NCBI GenBank assembly: GCA_947564305.1
Contig: CANOBT010000269.1
Span: 1 to 6,008, forward strand
DNA from: an uncultured Lachnospiraceae bacterium
GTDB lineage: Bacteria; Bacillota_A; Clostridia; Lachnospirales; Lachnospiraceae
Length of the DNA stretch: 6,008 nt
Direction of reading: 5' to 3'
A model generated the notes under the pieces. The model made no database searches. It saw only the letters and a list, made by a program, of their open reading frames with translations, and was not told the origin of the DNA. Both the position numbers and the translations under genes were made by a program. This document shows positions 1 to 5,003 of the stretch, piece after piece. Numbering within the stretch: the first letter of the stretch is position 1; each line of letters begins with the position of its first letter.

Positions 1-50
1 GCCGTGTTTCCTTTCTTATTCGGGCTTCCGTTAATAAATAAAATTTTCAT
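1..50 (-). CDS. Flavodoxin / NADPH-dependent FMN reductase family protein, N-terminus only (runs off left edge)
   Basis: Only the first 16 codons are in the window. The ATG is at 50-48 on the minus strand and the peptide begins MKILFINGSPNKKGNT. A hydrophobic first beta strand followed by GSPxxxGNT is the typical opening of flavodoxin-like FMN reductases and NAD(P)H oxidoreductases, where the loop holds the FMN phosphate. An AAGGA ribosome binding site at 58-62 lies 7 bases before the ATG, which supports the start. There is no signal peptide, so unlike its two upstream neighbours this one should be cytoplasmic. It follows the esterase stop by 64 bases with no convincing terminator between, so it is probably the third gene of the same operon. 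The family assignment rests on this short motif only; which FMN reductase subfamily it belongs to cannot be told. Confidence 0.75.
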   Translation of the reverse strand, partial: MKILFINGSPNKKGNT

Positions 51-114
51 CCTGTCTTCCTTCCATTTTCTTTATATAAGATTTGAATTACTATAACCTG
101 CAATAGACGAGCGC

Positions 115-1194
115 CTACTTTTCCTCTGCCCACAGCCAGATCAAACCGTTATAAATATACTGCAGGGCGGCATTCCCATCATGTGCGTTGCCTTTCTGTA
201 CCCGGTATGCCAGATTCCCCGCCCTTTCATTATCCGCATCAACAAAAATACCGCCAGGCGCATTTATCATTGCCTGAATCTGATTGGTAAATGCCGCATA
301 AGCAAAGTCCTCCGTGCCGGACATGGCATAAATAAAGAAATCCTCAGAGCCATATCCCGCTTCCGTCACCAGCCGCTCCATATACGCCCCGTCAGAGGTC
401 AGATTGCCGCTGGATGGCAGGAAATACCGAAAATAGTCCATGCAGTATTGGAACGTATGCCATGTAGTGACCGAACCCATGGAAAATCCGGCAAAAGCAC
501 GGTGGCTGCGGCTTTCCGTCAGTTCCTGCCAAGAAGTCCCCTCTGCGTAGGTACGATACTTTCCCTCCACAGCCGGAATCAGGTCATTCATCAGTTCGTT
601 GTGATAATTGTCCGTCAGCCGCAGCGCCAGACCATAATCCGCACTGTCCTCCGGACTCGTATTGTTATAGGTCGGGCATACCACGATTACCGGCGTCATT
701 CTCCCGTCCTGTATGGCATGGTCGAGTACATTTTTCAATTCATGCGGATTTTCCGGCGTGCCAAGATATGTCTCCTCATTGCTCCATCCTCCGTGCATCA
801 GGTAAAGCACATTGTATTGCTGTTCTCCCGAATAGCCATATGGCAGATATACATATGCCGTTTTTGTGAGCTGAGTGGTCTGAGCTTCATAACTCATGGA
901 TTCCCATGTCTGGTATTCTAATCGCTCCACTGTCCCCTGCTCTGATGCCGCTCCAAAATATTCCTCTGGTATCTGCTCCAGTTCTTCCGGTATTTGCCCC
1001 GAACCCGTCTGTTTATTCATAGGGACCACGTCCTCCTCTGATCCTGTAGTTTCTTCCTTTACCGTATCCGCATTTTCTGTCTCTGCTGAAATAACTGTGC
1101 TGTCTCTGTATTCTGTTTCTGTCTGCCTCCCGGAACATGCCGTACACAATACAGCCAATGTCAGTGCCAGTATCCGGCTCATCCTGCGTTTCAT
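115..1194 (-). CDS. Secreted lipoprotein esterase, alpha/beta-hydrolase of the feruloyl-esterase/CE1-like (putative esterase) type
   Basis: The 359-residue product is predicted to hydrolyse an ester, for example an acyl or feruloyl group on plant polysaccharide; the substrate is not shown by the sequence. Residues 1-20 form a lipoprotein-like signal (basic start, hydrophobic run, CTAC), with Cys20 the likely lipidated residue; Cys17 is an alternative and the lipobox is not ideal. Residues 21-100 are an acidic Ser/Thr/Glu-rich linker. The hydrolase domain follows. LMHGG at 132-136 is the oxyanion-hole region, GFSMG at 236-240 is the nucleophile elbow with Ser238, SGTED at 292-296 offers the acid Asp296, and His338 in NAHDG is the likely catalytic histidine, so the triad looks intact. 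The start at 1194 is backed by GGGAGGG at 1203-1209, 8 bases upstream. It lies 17 bases after the flavodoxin stop, hence co-transcribed. The fold is secure and the substrate open. Confidence 0.88.
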   Translation of the reverse strand: MKRRMSRILALTLAVLCTACSGRQTETEYRDSTVISAETENADTVKEETTGSEEDVVPMNKQTGSGQIPEELEQIPEEYFGAASEQGTVERLEYQTWESMSYEAQTTQLTKTAYVYLPYGYSGEQQYNVLYLMHGGWSNEETYLGTPENPHELKNVLDHAIQDGRMTPVIVVCPTYNNTSPEDSADYGLALRLTDNYHNELMNDLIPAVEGKYRTYAEGTSWQELTESRSHRAFAGFSMGSVTTWHTFQYCMDYFRYFLPSSGNLTSDGAYMERLVTEAGYGSEDFFIYAMSGTEDFAYAAFTNQIQAMINAPGGIFVDADNERAGNLAYRVQKGNAHDGNAALQYIYNGLIWLWAEEK

Positions 1195-1211
1195 GCGAAT
1201 TACCCTCCCTG

Positions 1212-1994
1212 CTAATATCCTAATCCTCCGAGCCAGTCCGCCACATCACCGGCAGCTCCTGCCACATCTCTTTCGCTGACGGTAAAACCGTCTGTGATCA
1301 CTTCCGCATCCGGCTCCAGATCCTGAATGGTTTCAATGGTCCCCGAAAAGCGGCTTCCGTTATGCACATTAAAAGGAATGATCGTTTTCCCCGAAAAATC
1401 ATATTCATCAAAAAAACTGTATAGAGCCTGCGGCATGTCATACCACCATGTAGGGTATCCGACAAAAATAACATCATAATCGTCCGGATTTTCTATATGG
1501 CTTGTCAGCTCCGGCCGCGCGTCTTCCTCCTGTTCTTCTGCAGCATAATCTATTAACGCACCGCCGTCTCCGGGATAATCCACGGATGTCTGTATGGAAA
1601 AAAGTGTCCCGCCCGTCTGAGCCTGAATCATATCTGCCACTGCCCGAAGACGGCCTTTTGCCTCCCCATCCACTGTCGTCACGCTTGCGGAGGAAACCAC
1701 GTCCACGTCACTGTTCTCACCTGCGGTAAAATAAGCAACCAAAACTTTGCTTTCACCTGTGTTCTCTGTATTTTCTGCATCGGTCATTTCACTTTGTTGC
1801 AGGTCTTCATCGGATATTTTTCCAGAAGTATTCCCTTGAGCTCCCACACTGCTCTGACCCGTTTCCTCAGAGGCAGGAATATCGTTCTGCGCACTGCCGC
1901 CGTTTACAGGCGGTTCCGTCTTTCCACAGCCTGCTGTTTGTAATGCAAGAACCACACCGATTAAAATTGCCCCTACTTTCTTTCTATTCTCCAT
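1212..1994 (-). CDS. Membrane-anchored lipoprotein flavodoxin (Flavodoxin_4-like)
   Basis: This 260-residue protein joins a lipoprotein signal to a flavodoxin domain, so it should carry FMN on the outer face of the cytoplasmic membrane. Residues 1-23 are a basic then hydrophobic signal ending in TAGC, with Cys23 as the lipidation site. Residues 24-82 are a polar Ser/Glu/Asn-rich tether. The flavodoxin fold starts at KVLVAYF (83-89). The usual T-x-T-G-x-T phosphate loop is replaced by an AGENSDVD stretch with an SSASV insertion, which I recall as typical of this subfamily. FVGYPTWWYDMP further on is the characteristic aromatic flavin-stacking loop, and GKTIIPFNVH is the next core strand. I chose the ATG at 1994 over the one at 2003 because AAAGGA abuts the 2003 ATG but lies 9 bases before 1994. 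It is the first gene of the left operon, with the esterase next. The partner electron donor is not identifiable here. Confidence 0.88.
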   Translation of the reverse strand: MENRKKVGAILIGVVLALQTAGCGKTEPPVNGGSAQNDIPASEETGQSSVGAQGNTSGKISDEDLQQSEMTDAENTENTGESKVLVAYFTAGENSDVDVVSSASVTTVDGEAKGRLRAVADMIQAQTGGTLFSIQTSVDYPGDGGALIDYAAEEQEEDARPELTSHIENPDDYDVIFVGYPTWWYDMPQALYSFFDEYDFSGKTIIPFNVHNGSRFSGTIETIQDLEPDAEVITDGFTVSERDVAGAAGDVADWLGGLGY

Positions 1995-2003
1995 CCTCAA
2001 CAT

Positions 2004-2009
2004 TCCTTT
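2004..2009 (-). promoter_or_regulatory. Ribosome binding site of the lipoprotein flavodoxin
   Basis: AAAGGA on the minus strand. It touches the ATG at 2003 with no spacer but stands 9 bases from the in-frame ATG at 1994, a normal distance. It therefore favours the shorter protein beginning MENRKK. Confidence 0.65.
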
Positions 2010-2028
2010 CTAAAAAATTCTTTCCTTT

Positions 2029-2057
2029 ATTATAGAAAAATCGAGACCTCATAAGAA
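2029..2057 (-). promoter_or_regulatory. Possible sigma-70 promoter of the flavodoxin-esterase operon
   Basis: A perfect TATAAT lies on the minus strand at 2034-2029, about 35 bases before the chosen flavodoxin start. The -35 position with a 17-bp spacer reads TTCTTA (2057-2052), which matches TTGACA at only three of six places. That -35 falls in the loop, and the spacer covers an arm, of the inverted repeat at 2038-2067. The promoter is therefore either weak, activator-dependent, or controlled through that repeat. The -10 alone is convincing; the -35 is not. Confidence 0.4.
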
Positions 2058-2067
2058 GTCTCGATTT
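2036..2067 (-). terminator. Perfect 10-bp inverted repeat followed by T-run; probable Rho-independent terminator (or operator) upstream of the flavodoxin
   Basis: Arms at 2038-2047 and 2058-2067 pair perfectly over 10 bp (AAATCGAGAC with GTCTCGATTT) around a 10-base loop. On the minus strand the 3' arm runs into TTTTT then CTATAAT, which is the form of an intrinsic terminator for transcripts arriving from the cupin side. The T-run is short and partly inside the stem, so efficiency is uncertain. Because the repeat lies across the putative flavodoxin promoter it could equally be a protein-binding operator. Confidence 0.55.
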
Positions 2068-2071
2068 GTTC

Positions 2072-2101
2072 ATCAGTTTATACCTTAAGTTTATAACTGA
2101 T
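2072..2101. repeat. Second inverted repeat (10 bp, one bulge) in tandem with the terminator-like hairpin
   Basis: The arms at 2072-2082 (atcagtttata) and 2092-2101 (tataactgat) pair over 10 bases with one bulged T around a 9-base loop. The hairpin lies only four bases from the one at 2038-2067. It has no T-run of its own. It may help end or stabilise the transcript from upstream, or be a binding site; nothing in the sequence decides this. Confidence 0.45.
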
Positions 2102-2280
2102 CCATATTGTTCCGTCAGTTTTTCACAGCTTCGCTCATCTTCTTTCGCCAGATATTCCTAACTGACCCTTTCTACCGAATGTTGCCAGCAGAGTCTGCTC
2201 TCCTCGGGATTAATCTTCTGTTCCATATACTTCCTGAATCATTGGAAATGTACTCCATGCTTTCGACCACGCTTCTTGTC
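2100..2280 (-). pseudogene. Possible decayed coding remnant between the cupin and flavodoxin genes
   Basis: No intact gene is found between 2068 and 2309, but the minus strand shows coding-like fragments broken by stops. One frame at 2278-2210 reads EAWSKAWSTFPMIQEVYG and then ends at TAA. Another frame reads MEQKINPEESRL and, after a TAG at 2160-2158, continues EYLAKEDERSCEKLTEQYG. The fragments are charged, amphipathic and protein-like. I cannot name a family for them. Chance is a real alternative, since no fragment has a start with a ribosome binding site. A lost gene would explain why the cupin stop is some 240 bases from the next terminator-like hairpin. Confidence 0.22.
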
Positions 2281-2285
2281 AATAG

Positions 2286-2316
2286 GGGACAAAAAGTTTT
2301 TTCAACTTTTTATCCC
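2286..2316 (-). terminator. 13-bp hairpin spanning the cupin stop codon
   Basis: In the minus-strand RNA, GGGAUAAAAAGUU pairs with AACUUUUUGUCCC over 13 bp including one U-G wobble, around a 5-base GAAAA loop. The wobble pair would be a C-A mismatch in plus-strand RNA, so the structure favours the minus strand. The TAA stop at 2312-2310 lies inside the 5' arm. The U5 run is inside the stem and no U-tract follows, so this is not a textbook terminator. It could be a weak terminator using the inner 8-bp stem, or a 3'-end stabiliser. Confidence 0.45.
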
Positions 2317-3065
2317 AGCGCCCTATACTCTTCCTCAGGCACCGGTTCCAGCCACTCCGTGCTGGTTTCTTCGCCATCAACCTCTATTGCGAGATGCGCA
2401 AACCATGAATCCGGAGCTGCTCCATGCCAGTGCTTCACATTGGCAGGAATATTTACCACCTTTCCCGGGGTCATCTCAACCGGTTCCTTGCCTTCTTCCT
2501 GATAATATCCTCTGCCACCTATGCAGATCAGCATCTGGCCTCCGCCGCTCTTTGCGTGATGAATGTGGTAATGATTCCTGCAGCCCGGCTCAAAAGTTAC
2601 ATTAAACACAGGTACCTGTTCTGTCGATACCGGAGCAAGATAGCTCTGTCCATCGAAGAACTGTCCATATGGATTCGGCTCTCCAACCGGGAAGAAGATT
2701 GTGTTCTGGAATTTATCCTTCTCTGTCAGCTCGGGAACTGTCTCATCATAAACTTCCTTAGCCATATTGAAAGCAGCCCACGAAAGCGGCCAACCGCTGT
2801 AGAACGAAATATGTGTAATAATCGCGGCCATCTCCTTCTGTGTTACGCCATGATTCTTAGCATTCGTCAGGTGATACTTAAGGCTTGAATCTGTCACACC
2901 TCTTGAAATTAGAGCAACAACCGTGATAATGCATCTGGTCTTAAGATCAATATCCCGATTATTCCAGTTTTCACCGAAGAGTATGTCATCGTTAAAATGC
3001 GCGAACTCCGGAGCAAACTCTCCAAGTGCATCCCTTCCTGCTGTCTGAACAATCTTCTCTGCCAT
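2310..3065 (-). CDS. Carboxymuconolactone decarboxylase-like domain fused to a cupin
   Basis: The product is 251 residues long. Residues about 30-106 match the carboxymuconolactone decarboxylase (CMD) fold: TRCIITVVALISRG, then a helix with YHL, then HISFYSGWP and AFNMAKEVY. There is no CxxC pair (only Cys45), so it is not an AhpD-type peroxidase. Residues about 150-232 are a cupin: GCRNHYHIHH (161-170) gives His165, His167 and His169 or His170, Gln177 stands where many cupins have Glu, and PANVKHWHG supplies His212 and His214, so a metal site is likely. Proteins of this architecture are usually annotated as cupin or CMD proteins near flavodoxins and oxidoreductases; their substrate is unknown to me. 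I start at 3065 because GAGAGG lies 9 bases upstream. The ATG at 3086 overlaps the upstream stop and has only a close, weak site. It forms an operon with the HTH gene (17-base gap). Confidence 0.88.
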   Translation of the reverse strand: MAEKIVQTAGRDALGEFAPEFAHFNDDILFGENWNNRDIDLKTRCIITVVALISRGVTDSSLKYHLTNAKNHGVTQKEMAAIITHISFYSGWPLSWAAFNMAKEVYDETVPELTEKDKFQNTIFFPVGEPNPYGQFFDGQSYLAPVSTEQVPVFNVTFEPGCRNHYHIHHAKSGGGQMLICIGGRGYYQEEGKEPVEMTPGKVVNIPANVKHWHGAAPDSWFAHLAIEVDGEETSTEWLEPVPEEEYRALG

Positions 3066-3074
3066 TGTTATCAT

Positions 3075-3080
3075 CCTCTC
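3075..3080 (-). promoter_or_regulatory. Ribosome binding site deciding the CMD-cupin start
   Basis: GAGAGG on the minus strand lies 9 bases before the ATG at 3065. It falls inside the coding part of the longer alternative that would start at 3086, so the 3065 start (MAEKIVQ) is preferred. Confidence 0.65.
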
Positions 3081-3082
3081 TT

Positions 3083-3295
3083 TCATTTGCCTTCGGGCTT
3101 TTTCCGCCAGTTTTTATATTCGCCGGTCGTTATGCGCTTATCCTCCGGACGCTCTGCTTCAACAGGAATTGCCCATTCCCGTCCCAGCTTTGCAGCGCCT
3201 TCAATCCTGCCTTCAACGCATAAAACCTGCACCCACTTTGGCGACACGCCCCATTTTTTAGCTACCTCTTTGACTGTTAAATATCCATTAATCAT
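3083..3295 (-). CDS. Small helix-turn-helix DNA-binding protein (excisionase/MerR-like), 70 aa
   Basis: This 70-residue protein is almost wholly one DNA-binding domain. YLTVKEVAKKWGVSPKWVQVL (residues 5-25) is a helix-turn-helix of the MerR/excisionase type, and GRIEGAAKLGREWAIP is the following wing. The basic tail reads RITTGEYKNWRKK. I recall similar short proteins as common in Clostridia and their mobile elements. The role could be repressor of its own operon, antitoxin-like regulator, or recombination directionality factor for the neighbouring recombinases; none is proven. An upstream ATG at 3352 would add 19 residues, but it falls at the predicted transcription start of the promoter at 3357-3385. 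AAAGGG lies 8 bases before the ATG at 3295, so that start is chosen. It is the first gene of a two-gene operon with the CMD-cupin gene. Confidence 0.85.
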   Translation of the reverse strand: MINGYLTVKEVAKKWGVSPKWVQVLCVEGRIEGAAKLGREWAIPVEAERPEDKRITTGEYKNWRKKPEGK

Positions 3296-3303
3296 GAATT
3301 CTA

Positions 3304-3309
3304 CCCTTT
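3304..3309 (-). promoter_or_regulatory. Ribosome binding site of the small HTH gene
   Basis: AAAGGG on the minus strand, 8 bases before the ATG at 3295. It decides for the 70-residue protein rather than an 89-residue form. Confidence 0.65.
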
Positions 3310-3342
3310 TATTCTTTTCCCACGGGCATTTATAAGTTTCCT

Positions 3343-3360
3343 GAATATACAAATATATTC
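3343..3360. promoter_or_regulatory. Interrupted palindrome over the -10/transcription start; candidate operator
   Basis: GAATATA and TATATTC (7-bp arms, 4-base CAAA centre) overlap the -10 box at 3357-3362 and the expected start near 3350. A protein bound here would block transcription. The HTH protein encoded just downstream is the obvious candidate ligand by position, which is inference. As an AT-rich palindrome it may also be partly chance. Confidence 0.45.
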
Positions 3361-3385
3361 TATGCGTTTAAACGAAGTCTGTCAA
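3357..3385 (-). promoter_or_regulatory. Strong sigma-70 promoter of the HTH / CMD-cupin operon
   Basis: On the minus strand a perfect TTGACA (3385-3380), a 17-bp spacer and TAGAAT (3362-3357, five of six matches) make a near-consensus vegetative promoter. Transcription should begin near 3350 and leave a leader of about 55 bases before the ATG at 3295. It begins 20 bp after the recombinase terminator, so the operon is insulated from the recombinase genes. Confidence 0.8.
3365..3374. promoter_or_regulatory. Perfect 10-bp palindrome in the promoter spacer; candidate operator
   Basis: CGTTTAAACG lies between the -35 and -10 boxes of the promoter at 3357-3385. A perfect palindrome centred in the spacer is a classic repressor position and, with the palindrome at 3343-3360, could form a two-site operator. 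It could also be chance. Confidence 0.4.
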
Positions 3386-3405
3386 TCCCGAACTCAGATC
3401 ACACT

Positions 3406-3441
3406 AAAAAAAAGCATCCCGATCACCACAGACCGGAATGC
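3406..3441 (-). terminator. Rho-independent terminator of the recombinase module
   Basis: Ten bases after the recombinase stop, minus-strand GCATTCCGGTC (3441-3431) pairs with GATCGGGATGC (3424-3414) over 11 bp with two G-U wobbles, around a 6-base loop. It is followed by an unbroken run of eight T (3413-3406). This is a textbook intrinsic terminator. Confidence 0.9.
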
Positions 3442-3451
3442 CGATTCAACT

Positions 3452-5003
3452 TTAATTATTCATATCAAATCGCCAGTGAATATCAATCCTCTCGTTCTCG
3501 AACACATCCACATGATCAATAAATGTGTCCATGATCTCCTGAGTCAATTCCTTCGCTTCAAGTACCGGCTCAAAATCAACATCACCGATTCTCTCAGCTC
3601 TATTTGCTTCCCTCTTCTGTTTTTCCATCTCTTCAAGTTTAGCCTTCAGTTGTTCAATTGCTTCATCATATTTTCCCTTATGCAGAATGAATTCTTCTCT
3701 GCCCAGCTTTCCATCTGAGTACTCATCATACATCTTCATCCATGCCCTTTTCTCGGATTCAATGGCACTTTGAAGCGATGCTATCATGTCATCAGGATCG
3801 AGTTCTTCCCTGCCTGCTTTTCGTCTTTCTTCAGCATCCATATATACTCTGATTTTCTGCTGAACCATTTTAAGAACACAATCCTTTGCTTTCCTGTTAT
3901 TCAATATCACATTGAGGCAGGCCACATCATTGCTGACCTTTCCCCGGTAGCATCTCATGGATCCAACCATGCGGCTCTGATCGGAAAGAATCCTGCCGCA
4001 ATACCCAGCGGAAAATATTTCTTCGTTTTGACGGTTTGTGCTTTACATTATTGAGTGACTTCTGCACCTGGTCGAATACATCCCTGCTCACGATAGCCTC
4101 ATGTGTATCCGCGACTTTTATCCAGTCTTCCTTTGCGCATCGTTTGGTTTTTCCTCCCGGCTCAATTACCGTACTCTTTTGAGCCACCAGCATTCCGGTA
4201 TATTCTTCATTTCTAAGGATATGGTTTATGCCGCTGGCCGTCCATACAAAACCGTCGCGGACTCCAATCCATTCCGAAAGATTACTTCTTTCCATTAGCC
4301 GGATAATCGGACAAGGCACATGCCGGTCATTAAGGTTCCTTGCTATATCAGCAAGCTTCATGCCTCCAAGCTTCATATCGAATATTTCTTTCACGACTGG
4401 GGCTTCATCGGGATTGATCTCCAATTTTCTCTTATTACCAGCCATCTTTCGATATCCAAATGGAGCATAAGAAGCATTAAACATTCCATGCTCAGCCCTC
4501 TGCCTGCAGGAAGCCTTTACCTTAGCGGACAGTTCCTTGCTGTAATAGTCATAGATTAAATTCTGGAATGCCACACTTAATCCTGCTGTTTCCCCGTCTT
4601 TCAGATCATCACTGTCATAACCATCATTTACCGATATAAACCGCACACCAAGAAACGGAAACAGTTGTTCCAGATAATCCCCAAGTTCGACATAATTTCT
4701 TCCAAACCTGGAAAAGTCCTTCACGATGATGCAGTTGATCTCTCCGCGTTTTGCCATTTCTATCATTTCCGTGCATTCCGGGCGCGTATCAAAGTGCGTG
4801 CCTGAAAAGCCATCATCACACCGCTCGATCACCTTGCATGAAGAAAACTCAGTGTGGCTTTTTATATAATCCTGTATCAACTGCCGCTGTGCTGTTATGC
4901 TATTGCTTTCCTTTTTCCCTGAGCCGGTATCGGAATCCTCGATTGACAGTCTGACGTACATGCATACCACATATGATGCCGGTAATGCTTTTTTATTTTT
5001 CAT
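3452..5003 (-). pseudogene. Large serine recombinase, frameshifted at about 4003-4010
   Basis: The reading frame from 5003 encodes a resolvase/invertase catalytic domain. It has YVRLS with nucleophile Ser20, a SITAQRQ segment, and KDFSRFGRNY at 95-104 with active-site arginines. A recombinase domain follows, with FGYRKM, LNDRHVPCP and THEAIVSR. The frame then fails: it ends after a nonsense tail at 3927. The continuation is open in the +1 frame as CGRILSDQS, RCYRGKVSNDVAC, a long Glu/Lys coiled coil and a C-terminal block ending near 3455. The span of 1552 bases is not a multiple of three; two more bases would give about 517 residues, a normal length. The internal ATG at 3970 has no ribosome binding site, so the C-terminal part is probably not made alone. 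GAGG lies 7 bases before the start, inside the end of the upstream recombinase. A sequencing error is the main alternative. Confidence 0.88.
4083..4107. repeat. Paralogue-shared 25-bp repeat, copy 1
   Basis: Matches 5755-5779 at 24 of 25 bases in the same orientation. Both copies encode the THEAIVSR segment of a serine recombinase domain, so the repeat is explained by common descent or gene conversion. Confidence 0.7.

Noticed and set aside
51..114. Internal promoter before the FMN reductase-type gene
   Set aside because: TTGCAG and an AT-rich TTATAT can be paired at about 18 bp, but the -35 matches only three of six bases. Operon read-through is the simpler explanation.
181..921. Plus-strand open frame of 246 codons
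   Set aside because: It lies opposite the esterase gene, whose minus-strand product has a complete catalytic motif set. The plus product is rich in Arg/His/Ile without recognisable domain and has no good ribosome binding site.
2107..2888. Overlapping plus-strand open frames opposite the cupin gene
   Set aside because: They are antisense shadows of a clearly recognisable CMD-cupin gene, with low-quality Ser/Pro/Leu-rich products.
3452..3970. Independent 172-residue gene
   Set aside because: No ribosome binding site precedes the ATG at 3970, and recognisable zinc-ribbon sequence (CGRIL) continues upstream of it in the same frame. It is the C-terminal part of the frameshifted recombinase.
4003..4020. 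Programmed ribosomal frameshift in the recombinase
   Set aside because: I see no classic slippery heptamer of the A-AAA-AAG type at the switch point, and the frame change coincides with loss of a conserved cysteine, which fits a mutation better.
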